From the NCBI GenBank assembly GCA_027886865.1, contig JAPCJR010000003.1:62001-126000 (forward strand): a stretch of DNA of 64,000 bases, written 5' to 3'. Source of the stretch: Nitrososphaerota archaeon. GTDB taxonomy: Archaea; Thermoproteota; Nitrososphaeria; Nitrososphaerales; UBA183. Every line of letters begins with the position of its first letter. The first letter of the stretch is position 1. The notes below the pieces were generated by a model, which was not told where the DNA came from, searched no databases, and saw only the letters and a program-made list of their open reading frames with translations. Of the stretch, positions 41,346 through 50,448 are shown one piece after another. Position numbers and translations under genes: made by a program.

Positions 41346-41981
41346 TTGAGGAACAAAACAGCCGCCGCAGTCGATTCGAGATTGGTGCTCGGCTTCCTGT
41401 TCGTGCTCGCCTCAATGATAGCGCTCTTCGTGTTGCCGTCGCAGGACTTCGTGGCCGCCACCTTCGCCTCGATGACCTGCATGATCGTTGCCACCTATCT
41501 CCTCACGCGCTACAGGGGCTTGTTCAAGCCGAGGCCTGCGAGCGTGGCCATCGGGTTCATTTCGGCGGCGGCGCTCTACATGGTGTTCTACCTTGGCAAC
41601 GCGGGGATCGCGACTCTCCATCCGCTCGGCCTGAGTACCTCGACCGAGAATTCCATCTACTCGCTCATCGCGTCGCCCTCGAACCCGCTCTACCTACAGG
41701 TCGGCGTCCTCGCCTTCGACGCCGTCGGGTACGAGTCCTTCTTCAGGGGCGTACTCCAGACGCGGCTGGAACCGAGGTTCGGGGTGCGTGCCCCTTTCAT
41801 GATCGCGGCCCTCGACGCGGCCATCCATCTGGTCACGCTGAATCCGCTCTGGGTGGTCACGACGTTCATCGCCGACTCGTCCTGGGGCCTGACCTACCAT
41901 TATTCGAAGGACCTCACGTCTAACACGCTCAGCCATTTCGTCTGGGACGTCGTGATATTCATCATCTTCCCGATCCGTTGA
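41346..41981 (+). CDS. CPBP (Abi)-like intramembrane protein
   Basis: The 211-residue protein has about six membrane segments and a weak CPBP glutamic protease pattern: GYESFFRGVLQTRL (~131) in place of EExxxR, DAAIHLVTL (~155) with a His, and LSHFVWDVVIF (~195) with His and Asp. The first Glu of the EE pair is missing (YE), so activity is uncertain. TTG start 14 bp after ubiA. Role unknown. Confidence 0.65.
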   Translation: MRNKTAAAVDSRLVLGFLFVLASMIALFVLPSQDFVAATFASMTCMIVATYLLTRYRGLFKPRPASVAIGFISAAALYMVFYLGNAGIATLHPLGLSTSTENSIYSLIASPSNPLYLQVGVLAFDAVGYESFFRGVLQTRLEPRFGVRAPFMIAALDAAIHLVTLNPLWVVTTFIADSSWGLTYHYSKDLTSNTLSHFVWDVVIFIIFPIR

Positions 41982-42037
41982 GTCTCCGATTGGAAGCGTT
42001 TAATTCGGGAGCGGGCGAGGTTCGTGCCGTTTTCCCG

Positions 42038-43204
42038 TTGAGGCTATTCTACCCAGAGCATAGGAAGGCGGTGGAGGTATTCTACCAGAAGGAGCATGAG
42101 TCCTACGCCGGGCTCCTGGAGTCTCTCTCGGCGGTTCTCGAGAAGGATGTCGCTCCGAACTCAGTTCGCTTCGATTCAGATTCCGGGGGCATAGCCGCCG
42201 CCAGAAGGGTGCTCTTCGAGCAGGGGATATGCAGGTTGCCCTTCGACTCACAAGGCGGCCTATCTCTGCCGTTCGGAGTCTACTCCCTCGCGATGGAGCT
42301 GACGGGGGCCGCCGACGCGCCGACCGCGATGAGCCTCGCAATACACAACACCGTCGCGGATGGCATCTTCAGGTTCGGGAACGAAGCCCAGAGGACGGAG
42401 GTGTTCGAGGACCTGATCTCGGGAAGAAAGCTCGCATCTTTCTCATTGACGGAGCCTTCGTCGGGCTCGGATGCGAGGTCGATGCACACCACCGCCACGA
42501 GAAGGGGGTCGGGATACGTCATCGACGGGACGAAGACGTTCATCACCAACGCGGGGGAGGCCGACGCGTACTTCGTGGTCGCCCGGACGGAAAAGGGCCA
42601 CGCGGCGTTCATGGTAGACGGTTCGACAGCCGGCCTCACGGTGGGCTCGGACATACCAAAGCTGGGGATGCGGGGCTCGCGCACGGCCGAGGTCCGGCTT
42701 GAGGGGTGCGAGGTTACGGTGGACAGCCTGGTAGGCGAAGACGGACGCGCTTTCGAATACGTGAAGGCGATGCTCAACGGAAGCAGGATAATCATGGGGT
42801 CGATATGCGTCGGGATAGCGCTCACAGCTTACCGGAAGGCCCTGGCATACGGCAAGGAGAGGCGCCTCTTCGACCAGAAGCTGTCTGACATGCAGATCAC
42901 CCGCGAGAAGGTCGCCAACATGCGCGCCGACATCAGCTCCTCTCGCCTGATGTGCCTCTACGCCTCGAGGCTGAAGGAGTCGGGGCTCGACCACGCCTCG
43001 GAGGCCGCGCAAGCGAAGGTAATCGCGACGGAGATGGCGACCCGCGTCTGCGACCAGGTGATCCAGCTCTTCGGCGGGTACGGGTACACCAACAGCGACA
43101 TCCACCGGCACTGGCGGGACGCCCGTCTCCTCACGATAGGGGAGGGCGCGTCCGAGGTACTCAGGTTGCTCATCGCGGGCAAGGAGTTGGCGGGGTCGGC
43201 ATGA
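42038..43204 (+). CDS. Acyl-CoA dehydrogenase
   Basis: This FAD enzyme introduces the trans-2 double bond in acyl-CoA and passes electrons to ETF. The 388-residue protein has the ACAD pattern: ASFSLTEPSSGSDARSM (~130), TKTFITNAGEADAYFVVART, GMRGSRTAEVRLEGCEV (~212), QLFGGYGYTNSDIHRHWRDAR (~345) and a final EGASEVLRLLIAGKEL. The catalytic Glu position reads GEGASEV. The TTG at 42038 is chosen because it gives the family N-terminus (RLFYPEHRKAV) and follows a GTTTAATT box by ~35 nt; a TTG at 41978 overlapping the previous stop is the alternative. It overlaps etfB by 4 bp. Confidence 0.9.
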   Translation: MRLFYPEHRKAVEVFYQKEHESYAGLLESLSAVLEKDVAPNSVRFDSDSGGIAAARRVLFEQGICRLPFDSQGGLSLPFGVYSLAMELTGAADAPTAMSLAIHNTVADGIFRFGNEAQRTEVFEDLISGRKLASFSLTEPSSGSDARSMHTTATRRGSGYVIDGTKTFITNAGEADAYFVVARTEKGHAAFMVDGSTAGLTVGSDIPKLGMRGSRTAEVRLEGCEVTVDSLVGEDGRAFEYVKAMLNGSRIIMGSICVGIALTAYRKALAYGKERRLFDQKLSDMQITREKVANMRADISSSRLMCLYASRLKESGLDHASEAAQAKVIATEMATRVCDQVIQLFGGYGYTNSDIHRHWRDARLLTIGEGASEVLRLLIAGKELAGSA

Positions 43205-43962
43205 ACGTAGCCGTCTGCGTCAAGCACGCTGTGGACGAGGGTGAGCTGAGAGCGGACCCCTCGGGCAGGCCGCAGCTCCAGGGCGCGCTATCCAAGATGA
43301 GCACCTTCGACCGCAACGCGGTGGAAGAGGCCGTCAGGGTCAAGGAAGCGAAGGGGGGCGCCGTCACGGTCTTCAGCCTGGGTAGCCAGGACTGGAAGAA
43401 GAGCATGAAGGAGGCCCTCGCGATGGGCTGCGACAAGGGGGTCGCGATTGCCTCCACTGCGGAGCTGGACACCCTGGCAACGTCATATTACCTGGCGCGG
43501 GCACTGCAGAAGGCAGGCCCGTTCGACCTCATCCTCTTCTCGGAGGGCGCGTCAGATACCTATCACGGCCTTGTGGGTCCGATGGTCGCGGAATGGCTGA
43601 ACCTCCCCTTCATCGGTTACGCTAGGAGGGTCGAGGTAGGAGAAGGGACGATAAGAGCCGAGGAGGCGGTCGACGAGAGGGTCGAGGTAGTGGAGGCTGC
43701 GCTTCCGGCCGTCGTCTCCGTGGTCAGCGAGGTCAACTCGCCGAGGTACCCGACGCTGCTGCAGATAATGCAGGCCTCGAAAAAGCCCTTGGAGGAGCTC
43801 TCTCTCGACTCTCTAAGGGATGGGCGCGCGCCGCAGTCCACCGTGAAGGTCGTGGCGGTCACCGCGCAGTCGGTCGACAGGAAGAAGATCCTCTACGAGG
43901 GGCCGCCACAGGAGAGCGCGCAGAAGCTGCTCGACGCCCTGAGGAAGGAGGGAGTGGTCTGA
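43201..43962 (+). CDS. etfB: Electron transfer flavoprotein, beta subunit
   Basis: EtfB pairs with EtfA to carry electrons from acyl-CoA dehydrogenase. The 253-residue protein starts NVAVCVKHAVDEGELR and has the AMP/FAD-binding signature LPAVVSVVSEVNSPRYPTLLQIMQASKKP (~165-195). ATG start overlaps the ACAD stop as ATGA. etfA follows with a CTGA junction. Confidence 0.94.
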   Translation: MNVAVCVKHAVDEGELRADPSGRPQLQGALSKMSTFDRNAVEEAVRVKEAKGGAVTVFSLGSQDWKKSMKEALAMGCDKGVAIASTAELDTLATSYYLARALQKAGPFDLILFSEGASDTYHGLVGPMVAEWLNLPFIGYARRVEVGEGTIRAEEAVDERVEVVEAALPAVVSVVSEVNSPRYPTLLQIMQASKKPLEELSLDSLRDGRAPQSTVKVVAVTAQSVDRKKILYEGPPQESAQKLLDALRKEGVV

Positions 43963-44882
43963 CCGACGTCCTGACGTACTCTGACAACCCGCAGCTCGCT
44001 GTCGAGCTAGCGACGGCGGCCCTTTCCATGGCCTCGGGCACCGAAGACCGCGTATTCGCCATCGAGGTGGACGGAGTACGGGATGGAGTGGCACGGGGCC
44101 CGGTCGTGCTCTTGAAGTCGGAGAAGCCCATCTCCGGAGACTACGAGCTGATCGCCTCGGCGATATGTGAGGCATCAAAGCGCAAGGGTTCGCCGGTCGT
44201 ACTCATCGGTTCCACTAAGTTCGGCAGGATGGTGGCGGCCCGGGTTTCGGTCCTCGGTCGTTTGTGCGTGCTGGGCGACGTGCGCGAGCTGAAGGCCGAA
44301 GGCGGCAGCCTGACGGGGGTGCGCGGCGCGTACGCCGGCAAGTTCAACGCGAAGGTGGAGTCTCCCATCCCCTGCATCGCCCTCATCCCTCAGGGCGCGT
44401 ACGAAGCCTTAGCCCAGCCTGCTGGACCCGTCGAGGAGTTGTTGATTCCGCTGCCCGCCTCGAGGATAAGGCGGGTCGGGACGAAGGCCTCGCAGAGGTC
44501 GTCGCTGGACCTCAGGGGCGCCAAGGTCATAGTCGCGGCCGGGCGGGGCTTCAAGAGCAAGGAGGATCTGGCGCTCGCCGAAAAGCTCGCCAAGGCCCTA
44601 GGGGGCGCGTTGGGCGCCTCGAGGCCGCTGTCCTCGGACCTGGGATGGCTTGGGGAGGAGTACCACATAGGATTGACAGGCATCTACGTACGGCCGAACC
44701 TCTACCTAGCGATAGGCATCTCCGGTCAGCTTCAGCACGTGGCGGGCATCAAGGACTCGAAGGTCATAGCGGCGATAAACAAGGACAAGCAGGCGCCGAT
44801 CTTCCAGGTGGCCGATTACGGCGTCGTGGGCGACCTCTATCAGGTGGTACCGGCGCTGCTCAAGCTCCTCGGGGTCGAGTAG
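43959..44882 (+). CDS. etfA: Electron transfer flavoprotein, alpha subunit (probable CTG start)
   Basis: The 307-residue protein ends in a normal EtfA FAD domain: KVIVAAGRGFKSKEDL (~190), GASRPLSSDLGWLGEEYHIGLTG and a final AINKDKQAPIFQVADYGVVGDL. The N-terminal domain is only complete if translation begins before the ATG at 44028: TDVLTYSDNPQLAVELATAAL is in frame and EtfA-like. The only candidate there is CTG at 43959, overlapping the etfB stop as CTGA just as ATGA does at the other junctions. Its 3' end overlaps the convergent FeS oxidoreductase gene by 23 bp. Confidence 0.82.
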   Translation: MTDVLTYSDNPQLAVELATAALSMASGTEDRVFAIEVDGVRDGVARGPVVLLKSEKPISGDYELIASAICEASKRKGSPVVLIGSTKFGRMVAARVSVLGRLCVLGDVRELKAEGGSLTGVRGAYAGKFNAKVESPIPCIALIPQGAYEALAQPAGPVEELLIPLPASRIRRVGTKASQRSSLDLRGAKVIVAAGRGFKSKEDLALAEKLAKALGGALGASRPLSSDLGWLGEEYHIGLTGIYVRPNLYLAIGISGQLQHVAGIKDSKVIAAINKDKQAPIFQVADYGVVGDLYQVVPALLKLLGVE

Positions 44883-46713
44883 CCACCGTCTTCTGGAGCC
44901 CGTCCGCCACTATCTCTGCTATGTCGCGGACCTCCATCTGGACCCCCGCGACCTTGGTGGAGTCCTCGAACATCGAGAGGCAGAACGGGCACTCGGTCGC
45001 TATCGTACTCGCGCCGGTGCGCTGCGCCTCCTCCGTCCGGATACCCGAGATGCTCTTCTGCTGGGGCACCTTGTACCAGTAGTTTGAACCGCCCGCCCCG
45101 CAGCAGAACGTCTTTTCCCTGTTGCGCCGCATCTCGTGCATCTCGACGCCCGTCGCCTTGAGGACCTCTCTGGGTTCGTCGAAGATGTTGTTGTATCTCG
45201 CCGCGTAGCAGGCGTCGTGCAGCGTGACCGAGATCCGCTCCACCTCCTCCGGCGCCACCCTGATCCTTCCCTCCTTGATCAGGTCCGAGATGACCTGCGT
45301 GTGATGGACGACCTCATAGTTCCCGCCAAAGATCGGGTACTCGTTCTTGATTGCGTTGAAGCAGTGCGGACATGCGGTGATAACCTTCTTGACGCCGTAC
45401 GCGTTCATCTTCTCGATGTTCTGGACGGCCAGCTCCTGATACCTCCCCTCCTCCCCGAGACGGCGCGCAGGGTCCCCCGTGCAGGCCTCTTCGTTCCCTA
45501 GGATGGCGAACGAAACACCCGCGCTCTTGAGGACGCTTGCGAGCGCCTTTGCGACCCTCTGCGCCCTTTGGTCGAATGATGAGACGCAGCCGACCCAGTA
45601 GAGGTACTCGGCCTTGGGGTTCGTGGACAGGGTGTCGATTCCGTTGTCCTTCGCCCAGTCTCCCCTAGACCTTGAATCGAGGCCGTACGGGTTCTGGCTT
45701 CGCGTAAGGTTCTGAAGGAGCGTCGACTTTTCCTTGTCCAGCTTGCCGACGTTCACCAGGTTGCGCCTGAGGTCATAGATGAGGTCGACGTGCTTGACGG
45801 CCACCGGACACGCGCTCACGCACGCTCCGCAAGAAGTGCAGGACCAGAGCTCGTCCTCGGTGACTAAGGTCATCGGGTCCGCACCGGCGCCCTCCTCCTT
45901 TTCGAGAAGGCTGAGCTTCCTGACCACGACTCTGGGGGAGAGCTGTCTCCCCGCCGCGGTCGCCGGGCACGCCGACTCGCATGCGCCTATCTCCACGCAT
46001 GAATTGTACGACAGTTTCTCGAAGCCTTCGAACTCCGACAGCCGGCTCGCGCCGATCTTTATCTCCGAGGCGTCCACCTTTCCCTCCATCACGTCGGTCA
46101 GCCTGAAGGGCAGTCGCATCGTGGAGAGCGGACGGTCGAAGCTCAGCAGAAGGTTGACCGACGGGGTGGCGTAGTAGACCGCTACCAACGCGTTCCGCAC
46201 TATGCCGAGGCCTGCGTCGACGATCGCCAGGCTCGGAGACCAGTTGAGGACCAGCTCGGTGGTCGTCAGGGCGATGGCGAACATCAGGACGAGCTGGATG
46301 TTGCTGCTCGCCCGGGAGAACTGCTCACCCGTGTGCGCGACGTCCTTCTCGAACCTCTTGCTCTGGACGTACCTTTGCACCCTCCAGCCGAAGGCAGCGA
46401 CCAGCCCGGCCACGACCGGGACCGACAGAATAAGCAATATCGTCCTCAGGACCGGGAGCACGAAGAAGAACGGGTCGAGGACGGTGATGAGGATCGAGAG
46501 ACCGATGCCCAGCGCTATGGACACGTGCATGAGGAAGACGGGTTCGAGGGTCTTGAGGCGCCTCACCTCGTCTTTGGTCAGCAGGAGCAACCGCCGAGGG
46601 TCGAGACCAGTGCCTGTTCGCTTAGCCCTTGAGCGAACGGCGACTAGGATGGCGAGGGCGCTCCCTAAGGAGACTATGTAGACTGCTAAGTAGGGCGCCG
46701 TAAGCAACTCCAA
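44860..46713 (-). CDS. FadF-like membrane FeS oxidoreductase (ETF:quinone type)
   Basis: The 617-residue protein has an N-terminal membrane domain of about five helices (~1-190) like NarI/HdrE cytochromes. Two FeS motifs follow, then two CCG domains of the HdrD/GlpC type (CCGAGG ~549). It is expected to take electrons from ETF to menaquinone, as FadF in Bacillus. The first cluster reads C239-x2-I-x2-C245-x3-C249-P, the CxxIxxCxxxCP pattern of a [3Fe-4S] site; the second (C292, C295, C298, C302) is a normal [4Fe-4S] motif. TTG start. It lies tail to tail with etfBA. Confidence 0.88.
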   Translation of the reverse strand: MELLTAPYLAVYIVSLGSALAILVAVRSRAKRTGTGLDPRRLLLLTKDEVRRLKTLEPVFLMHVSIALGIGLSILITVLDPFFFVLPVLRTILLILSVPVVAGLVAAFGWRVQRYVQSKRFEKDVAHTGEQFSRASSNIQLVLMFAIALTTTELVLNWSPSLAIVDAGLGIVRNALVAVYYATPSVNLLLSFDRPLSTMRLPFRLTDVMEGKVDASEIKIGASRLSEFEGFEKLSYNSCVEIGACESACPATAAGRQLSPRVVVRKLSLLEKEEGAGADPMTLVTEDELWSCTSCGACVSACPVAVKHVDLIYDLRRNLVNVGKLDKEKSTLLQNLTRSQNPYGLDSRSRGDWAKDNGIDTLSTNPKAEYLYWVGCVSSFDQRAQRVAKALASVLKSAGVSFAILGNEEACTGDPARRLGEEGRYQELAVQNIEKMNAYGVKKVITACPHCFNAIKNEYPIFGGNYEVVHHTQVISDLIKEGRIRVAPEEVERISVTLHDACYAARYNNIFDEPREVLKATGVEMHEMRRNREKTFCCGAGGSNYWYKVPQQKSISGIRTEEAQRTGASTIATECPFCLSMFEDSTKVAGVQMEVRDIAEIVADGLQKTVATRPRGA

Positions 46714-46745
46714 AGAAGTCTGGATTCAGCGGCGGCTTTTCTTGC

Positions 46746-48662
46746 CTAATAATCTTGTCCCGGAGTCTCGCGAACGTTTTCCTGCTGGTCGCTCGCAGTA
46801 CCATCCTTCTGTACCCTCTCCTCTGCTTTCCGGGTGTCCCGCTTCCTCACGACCTTCCCACCCCCAGCTGGCATGGCCCTCATCACATCGTCGACATTGT
46901 TCGACCCTAGCTCCTCACCGTAGATCTTCTTCAGCTCGAAGAGCACCTTCTTCGCTGTGTCGGACGCCTTCTCCCGGTTGGGTATGATGACTATGTAGGC
47001 CGGAGCCTGCTTCATCATCGCTTCCTCCGGTCCCGACACGATCCGTCCCCCCGCGTCCATCCCCACGGCGAGCTCGACGGGGTTCTTGGTGACGAAGTTC
47101 TTCTTGCCCTTGATGGCGAACGACCCCCTCGCCAGGTACTCGCCGCTCGGCGCACTCCCGCTCACCTGGTCGGGCAGCACCCAGTATGCGTCCGCAGCGG
47201 ATAGCCCGGTCTTCCACGCGCTGCTGAAGGAGGCGGTCGCCTGCCCCACCTGACGGACCTCGGCGGGCGTCTGGGCCTTCCCTTCCTTCAGGATGAAGAA
47301 CGGGGAGCCGAAGAGGTCAGCGTGGTACGCCACGTCCCCTTCCTCCATGTGCTTCTTCACCAGTATTGTGTTCGACTGGGCGTCGCGGCCTCCCACCGCG
47401 AGCTTCCCCTCGGAGGTGAAGAACCACCTGAACTTCTGGTACCACTCCTTCTTCTCCCGCCGCACGAGCTGGACCGAAGGCGGAGGGATCGCCTTCTTGG
47501 CCTTCTTCAGGCGCGAGGCGAGTCCGTGCGAGACCTCTTGGATCTTCTTGATCTCAGCCTCAGCGGCCTTCGCCTCGTCGAAGAGCATAGATGAAATCGC
47601 CGCCGTAGATGACAGCGACGTGACCTTGGCCGCCAGCCCGGGTTCGAGCGCCGACTTCGCCAAGGCGGCCCCCGCGTCCTCCAAGGAAGCGGCCGCACTG
47701 ACCTCCCCTGCAAGCTGCCTTAGCTTGACGGCCTTCTCATTGAGCCCCTCGCTCTGCTTCTGGAGCCGCTGGATCGTCACCTCTATCTCCTTTGCCAGGT
47801 GGTCCTCCTTCTGCGGCTCGATGTCCGCGTCGGCCAGCGAGTTGGAGAACGCCTTGTCCATGAGCTGGCTCACGGTCGGGGCTGTCTCCACCACGATCCC
47901 TCGCGTCGGTTGGACCACCATGAGCTCCAAGCCGCCCGGACCCTCCACAAGGGATGGCGTGGGGTGCTCCAGGCTCGCGAGCAGGTCCCTGATCGCCTGC
48001 ATGATCTCTCCGGCCTTCCCCTCTGGCACGGGAGTCGGCTGCTCCTGGCTCAACGATACCTTGGCGAGGATCTCGTCGACGTATCTCCGGGGGAGGGACA
48101 GCCCGCGCCCTATTGCCCTCCCTACCGTCTTCTCCCTCGCGAGGGCCTCCGCGAGCGACTTGTCGTCGACCTCTTCTAGCGAAGCTCGGTTTTGGGGAGG
48201 GGGCACGTAGGTCCTCCCCTTGCTCACCACCCTGTACGGGCTCTTGAATTCGTTCAGCGTCAGCGTGATCCTCCCGTCCGCTTCGGTGAGTATGATGTTC
48301 CCTGGAGGCATCAGCTCGAGGATGAGCCGGGTGCCCCGCTCGCCGTTCGTGAACTGGAGGAACAGCACCCTGTCCAGCCCGAGCTGGCTCACGCCCTCGA
48401 GCCGCAACCTCATCAGCTCCCTCCTCAGCGAGGTGGTGAACTCGCGCGTGACACCGTGGGCCGGCTTCTCCGTCACCCAAGCACCCAGCGTGGGTGAGAT
48501 TACCAGGTCGGCGTCGCCATCCGGGCTCTTCATCCTGAAGACCTGGGTATCTCCCAGCGAATGGATGTTCGAGACGTACCAGCCTGAGAACCTGGAGAGT
48601 TCTCCGACCAGGACCCTCATCTCAAGGCCAGAAATCGCGGTAAGCCTAGCGGAGCCGGACAT
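46746..48662 (-). CDS. NEMF/Rqc2 (NFACT) ribosome quality control factor
   Basis: The 638-residue protein has the NFACT order: NFACT-N (~1-150, including GTRLILELMPPGNIIL), a helix-hairpin region, two coiled coils (~280-410, Glu/Lys/Ala-rich), and NFACT-R with WYQKFRWFFTSEGKLAVGGRDAQSN (~405-430). It binds obstructed large ribosomal subunits and can recruit tRNA to tail stalled chains. A GTTATAATTC box lies about 35 nt before the ATG. Confidence 0.92.
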   Translation of the reverse strand: MSGSARLTAISGLEMRVLVGELSRFSGWYVSNIHSLGDTQVFRMKSPDGDADLVISPTLGAWVTEKPAHGVTREFTTSLRRELMRLRLEGVSQLGLDRVLFLQFTNGERGTRLILELMPPGNIILTEADGRITLTLNEFKSPYRVVSKGRTYVPPPQNRASLEEVDDKSLAEALAREKTVGRAIGRGLSLPRRYVDEILAKVSLSQEQPTPVPEGKAGEIMQAIRDLLASLEHPTPSLVEGPGGLELMVVQPTRGIVVETAPTVSQLMDKAFSNSLADADIEPQKEDHLAKEIEVTIQRLQKQSEGLNEKAVKLRQLAGEVSAAASLEDAGAALAKSALEPGLAAKVTSLSSTAAISSMLFDEAKAAEAEIKKIQEVSHGLASRLKKAKKAIPPPSVQLVRREKKEWYQKFRWFFTSEGKLAVGGRDAQSNTILVKKHMEEGDVAYHADLFGSPFFILKEGKAQTPAEVRQVGQATASFSSAWKTGLSAADAYWVLPDQVSGSAPSGEYLARGSFAIKGKKNFVTKNPVELAVGMDAGGRIVSGPEEAMMKQAPAYIVIIPNREKASDTAKKVLFELKKIYGEELGSNNVDDVMRAMPAGGGKVVRKRDTRKAEERVQKDGTASDQQENVRETPGQDY

Positions 48663-48792
48663 TGAACATCGCCTAGCGCGGCCACGCCCTGCCCGAATTA
48701 TAACCTATACCCCCGAGGATGGAACGTCTTATTTAGCCCGCTCGGATGGCTGGTTTCTCGATGTGCAGCGGGGACGGGTTTGGTTCTAGCCG

Positions 48793-49080
48793 ATGACTAT
48801 CACCTACACTGATGGGATGTTCTGGCTTCGCGTCGGGCTGGGCATCTTCATGGGTGGCGTCTCCGAAGCGTTGTTCGGCACCGACTACCCCAGCGGCATA
48901 CTGCTGGCGGTCGTCGTCTACCTTGCCTCATACTACCTCGTGAAGCGCCTCTGGGGAGCTAAGCTCAAGGAGGGCGATACTAGGAAGCTAATTACAGCGG
49001 GACTGGGCTCATACGCCCTGCTCTTCCTCTTCTTCTGGATCCTGCTCTTCACGCTTGGGCTGCATTCACTGAATCTTTAG
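48793..49080 (+). CDS. Small three-helix membrane protein
   Basis: The 95-residue protein has hydrophobic segments at ~8-27, ~30-50 and ~68-90 with a charged loop KLKEGDTRK between the second and third. The topology and small size recall archaeal EMC6-like proteins, but I cannot confirm this from sequence. The ATG overlaps the TGA of a 16-codon frame at 48746. Its 3' end overlaps the convergent 113-residue gene by 32 bp. Confidence 0.65.
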   Translation: MTITYTDGMFWLRVGLGIFMGGVSEALFGTDYPSGILLAVVVYLASYYLVKRLWGAKLKEGDTRKLITAGLGSYALLFLFFWILLFTLGLHSLNL

Positions 49081-49390
49081 GCACAGGCTTAGCCTTAGCC
49101 CACTTCGAGATCGTCTGCAGGTAGCCCCTGTCCATGTCGTCAGTGGTCTGAAGCTTAGGGATTCTCTCCGCGGCCCTGAGGATCTTCTGGGTGTCGGCCA
49201 TCTTGTCGACGTTCTTGTTCTCGATCACGTTGAGTATGCCGTTGAGCGCGAGGAGGGCTCCCCTTCCATATTCGGATGAGACGTCCGGGGCTAGGTGGTT
49301 GAGACGCACCTTCGCGTCCTCTATCTTGCCTTGGATGATCAGACCGACAATAGCCTCCACTTCTTCTCGAAGTTGACTCGTAGAAAGCAT
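49049..49390 (-). CDS. Small helical conserved hypothetical protein
   Basis: The 113-residue protein is nearly all helix. It begins TSQLREEVEAIVGLIIQGKIEDAKVRL, which reads like a tetratricopeptide- or hairpin-type repeat, and has no membrane segment. A CATTTAAAC box (minus strand, 49412-49420) lies 26 nt before the ATG, supporting a real leaderless gene. Family not recognised. Confidence 0.65.
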   Translation of the reverse strand: MLSTSQLREEVEAIVGLIIQGKIEDAKVRLNHLAPDVSSEYGRGALLALNGILNVIENKNVDKMADTQKILRAAERIPKLQTTDDMDRGYLQTISKWAKAKPVPKDSVNAAQA

Positions 49391-49429
49391 TACGACTATG
49401 CCTTGTCAAACGAAGTTTAAATGCTTAAT

Positions 49430-49515
49430 CCGCGAAAAACGCGTCCGTCGGTTCCTATGACCCATTCCGGGACGTGCGGCAGCTTCCCTGCAGGTAGTTT
49501 CCTTTTGCCCGCGAT
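49430..49515 (+). other. Intergenic segment with hairpins and a T-rich end
   Basis: Downstream of the palindromic TTTAAAT box are a CGCG-AAAAA-CGCG hairpin (49432-49444), a GCAG/CTGC hairpin (~49480-49493), and then a T-rich stretch (49498-49508). It could be a short plus-strand RNA, but there is no family match. Confidence 0.22.
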
Positions 49516-49535
49516 AGATTCACTCGGTTCTCGGG

Positions 49536-50279
49536 CTACTCGAGGCCGCCGTCCGTTATCTTTGTGCGCACTTCGTCTCCCTTCCGGTCCGGACGTGAAG
49601 CCATCACGAAATCGCCGCTCCTTCGAAGATAGATGACCTTCTGCGCGAAGTGCCTCACGGTGTCCCCGCCTATGTCCACCTCTCTGTCGTTACCCTCCGC
49701 ACCCACGGAGGCGACCCTGTTCAGCAGAACGACCGCCCTGTCGTGGAGATAGGCGTCCCTTGCGAGCCTTCCAAGGTACGCGCCCAGAGCCGTCTGCCTC
49801 TTGCCCGCCATCCTGTTCCCTCCGTACTCGAGCGTGAAGTTCTTGGTCAGGGTATCGATGATGACCATCTTGCAGCTGCTGAGCTCCTTCTCTTTCCTCA
49901 GAGTAGCGATTGCCTGGACCTGTCTGCGCGTGCTCTCGGCACGCACCGAGTAGACAACCGGCAGCACCTCGGCGGGGTCGACGCCCCGGCTCGCGCAGAT
50001 CGAGGAGAGCCTCTCCGGCCTGAACTGGCCCTCAGTGTCGATGAAGACACACGCGAAGCCTTTCGACGAGACCGAAATCGCGGACTGCATCGCGAGCTGG
50101 GTCTTGCCGGTGTTGCTCGCGCCGAAGACCTCGACCATCTCGCCAGTTCTGAAGCCTCCCTCAAGCAACCCGTCCAGCGCGGTAGAACCCGAAGAAAAAA
50201 TCACTCGTCTTTCGTCAAGTTCGAGCGCCTGCCTCATGGTCATCGCGCTCGCCCTCTTCTTTTGTGGGTGCTCCGACAT
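49536..50279 (-). CDS. radB: RadB-like RecA-family paralog
   Basis: The 247-residue protein has the RecA core without an HhH domain: Walker A GASNTGKT (~53-60), IDTEGQFRPERL (~80) and Walker B CKMVIIDT (~135). Length and domain content fit RadB, a recombination mediator that aids RadA loading. A full P-loop distinguishes it from the degenerate RecA-like protein of the PolB2 cassette. Start ATG 50279. Confidence 0.85.
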   Translation of the reverse strand: MSEHPQKKRASAMTMRQALELDERRVIFSSGSTALDGLLEGGFRTGEMVEVFGASNTGKTQLAMQSAISVSSKGFACVFIDTEGQFRPERLSSICASRGVDPAEVLPVVYSVRAESTRRQVQAIATLRKEKELSSCKMVIIDTLTKNFTLEYGGNRMAGKRQTALGAYLGRLARDAYLHDRAVVLLNRVASVGAEGNDREVDIGGDTVRHFAQKVIYLRRSGDFVMASRPDRKGDEVRTKITDGGLE

Positions 50280-50448
50280 CAGGTCTCGCTAGGAGGCCTC
50301 CGCCGCGTGGATTCTGTTAAGTGTTGGCCGTCCCCGCGCGCGTCAGACCGACCTTGCAATTCCCGGCGCTACTATGTTTGTTCCCAGCCTCATAACAAAC
50401 GAGGATATCTTTTTATTCTTCAGGAAAACGAGAGTGGAAAGCTTTCAA

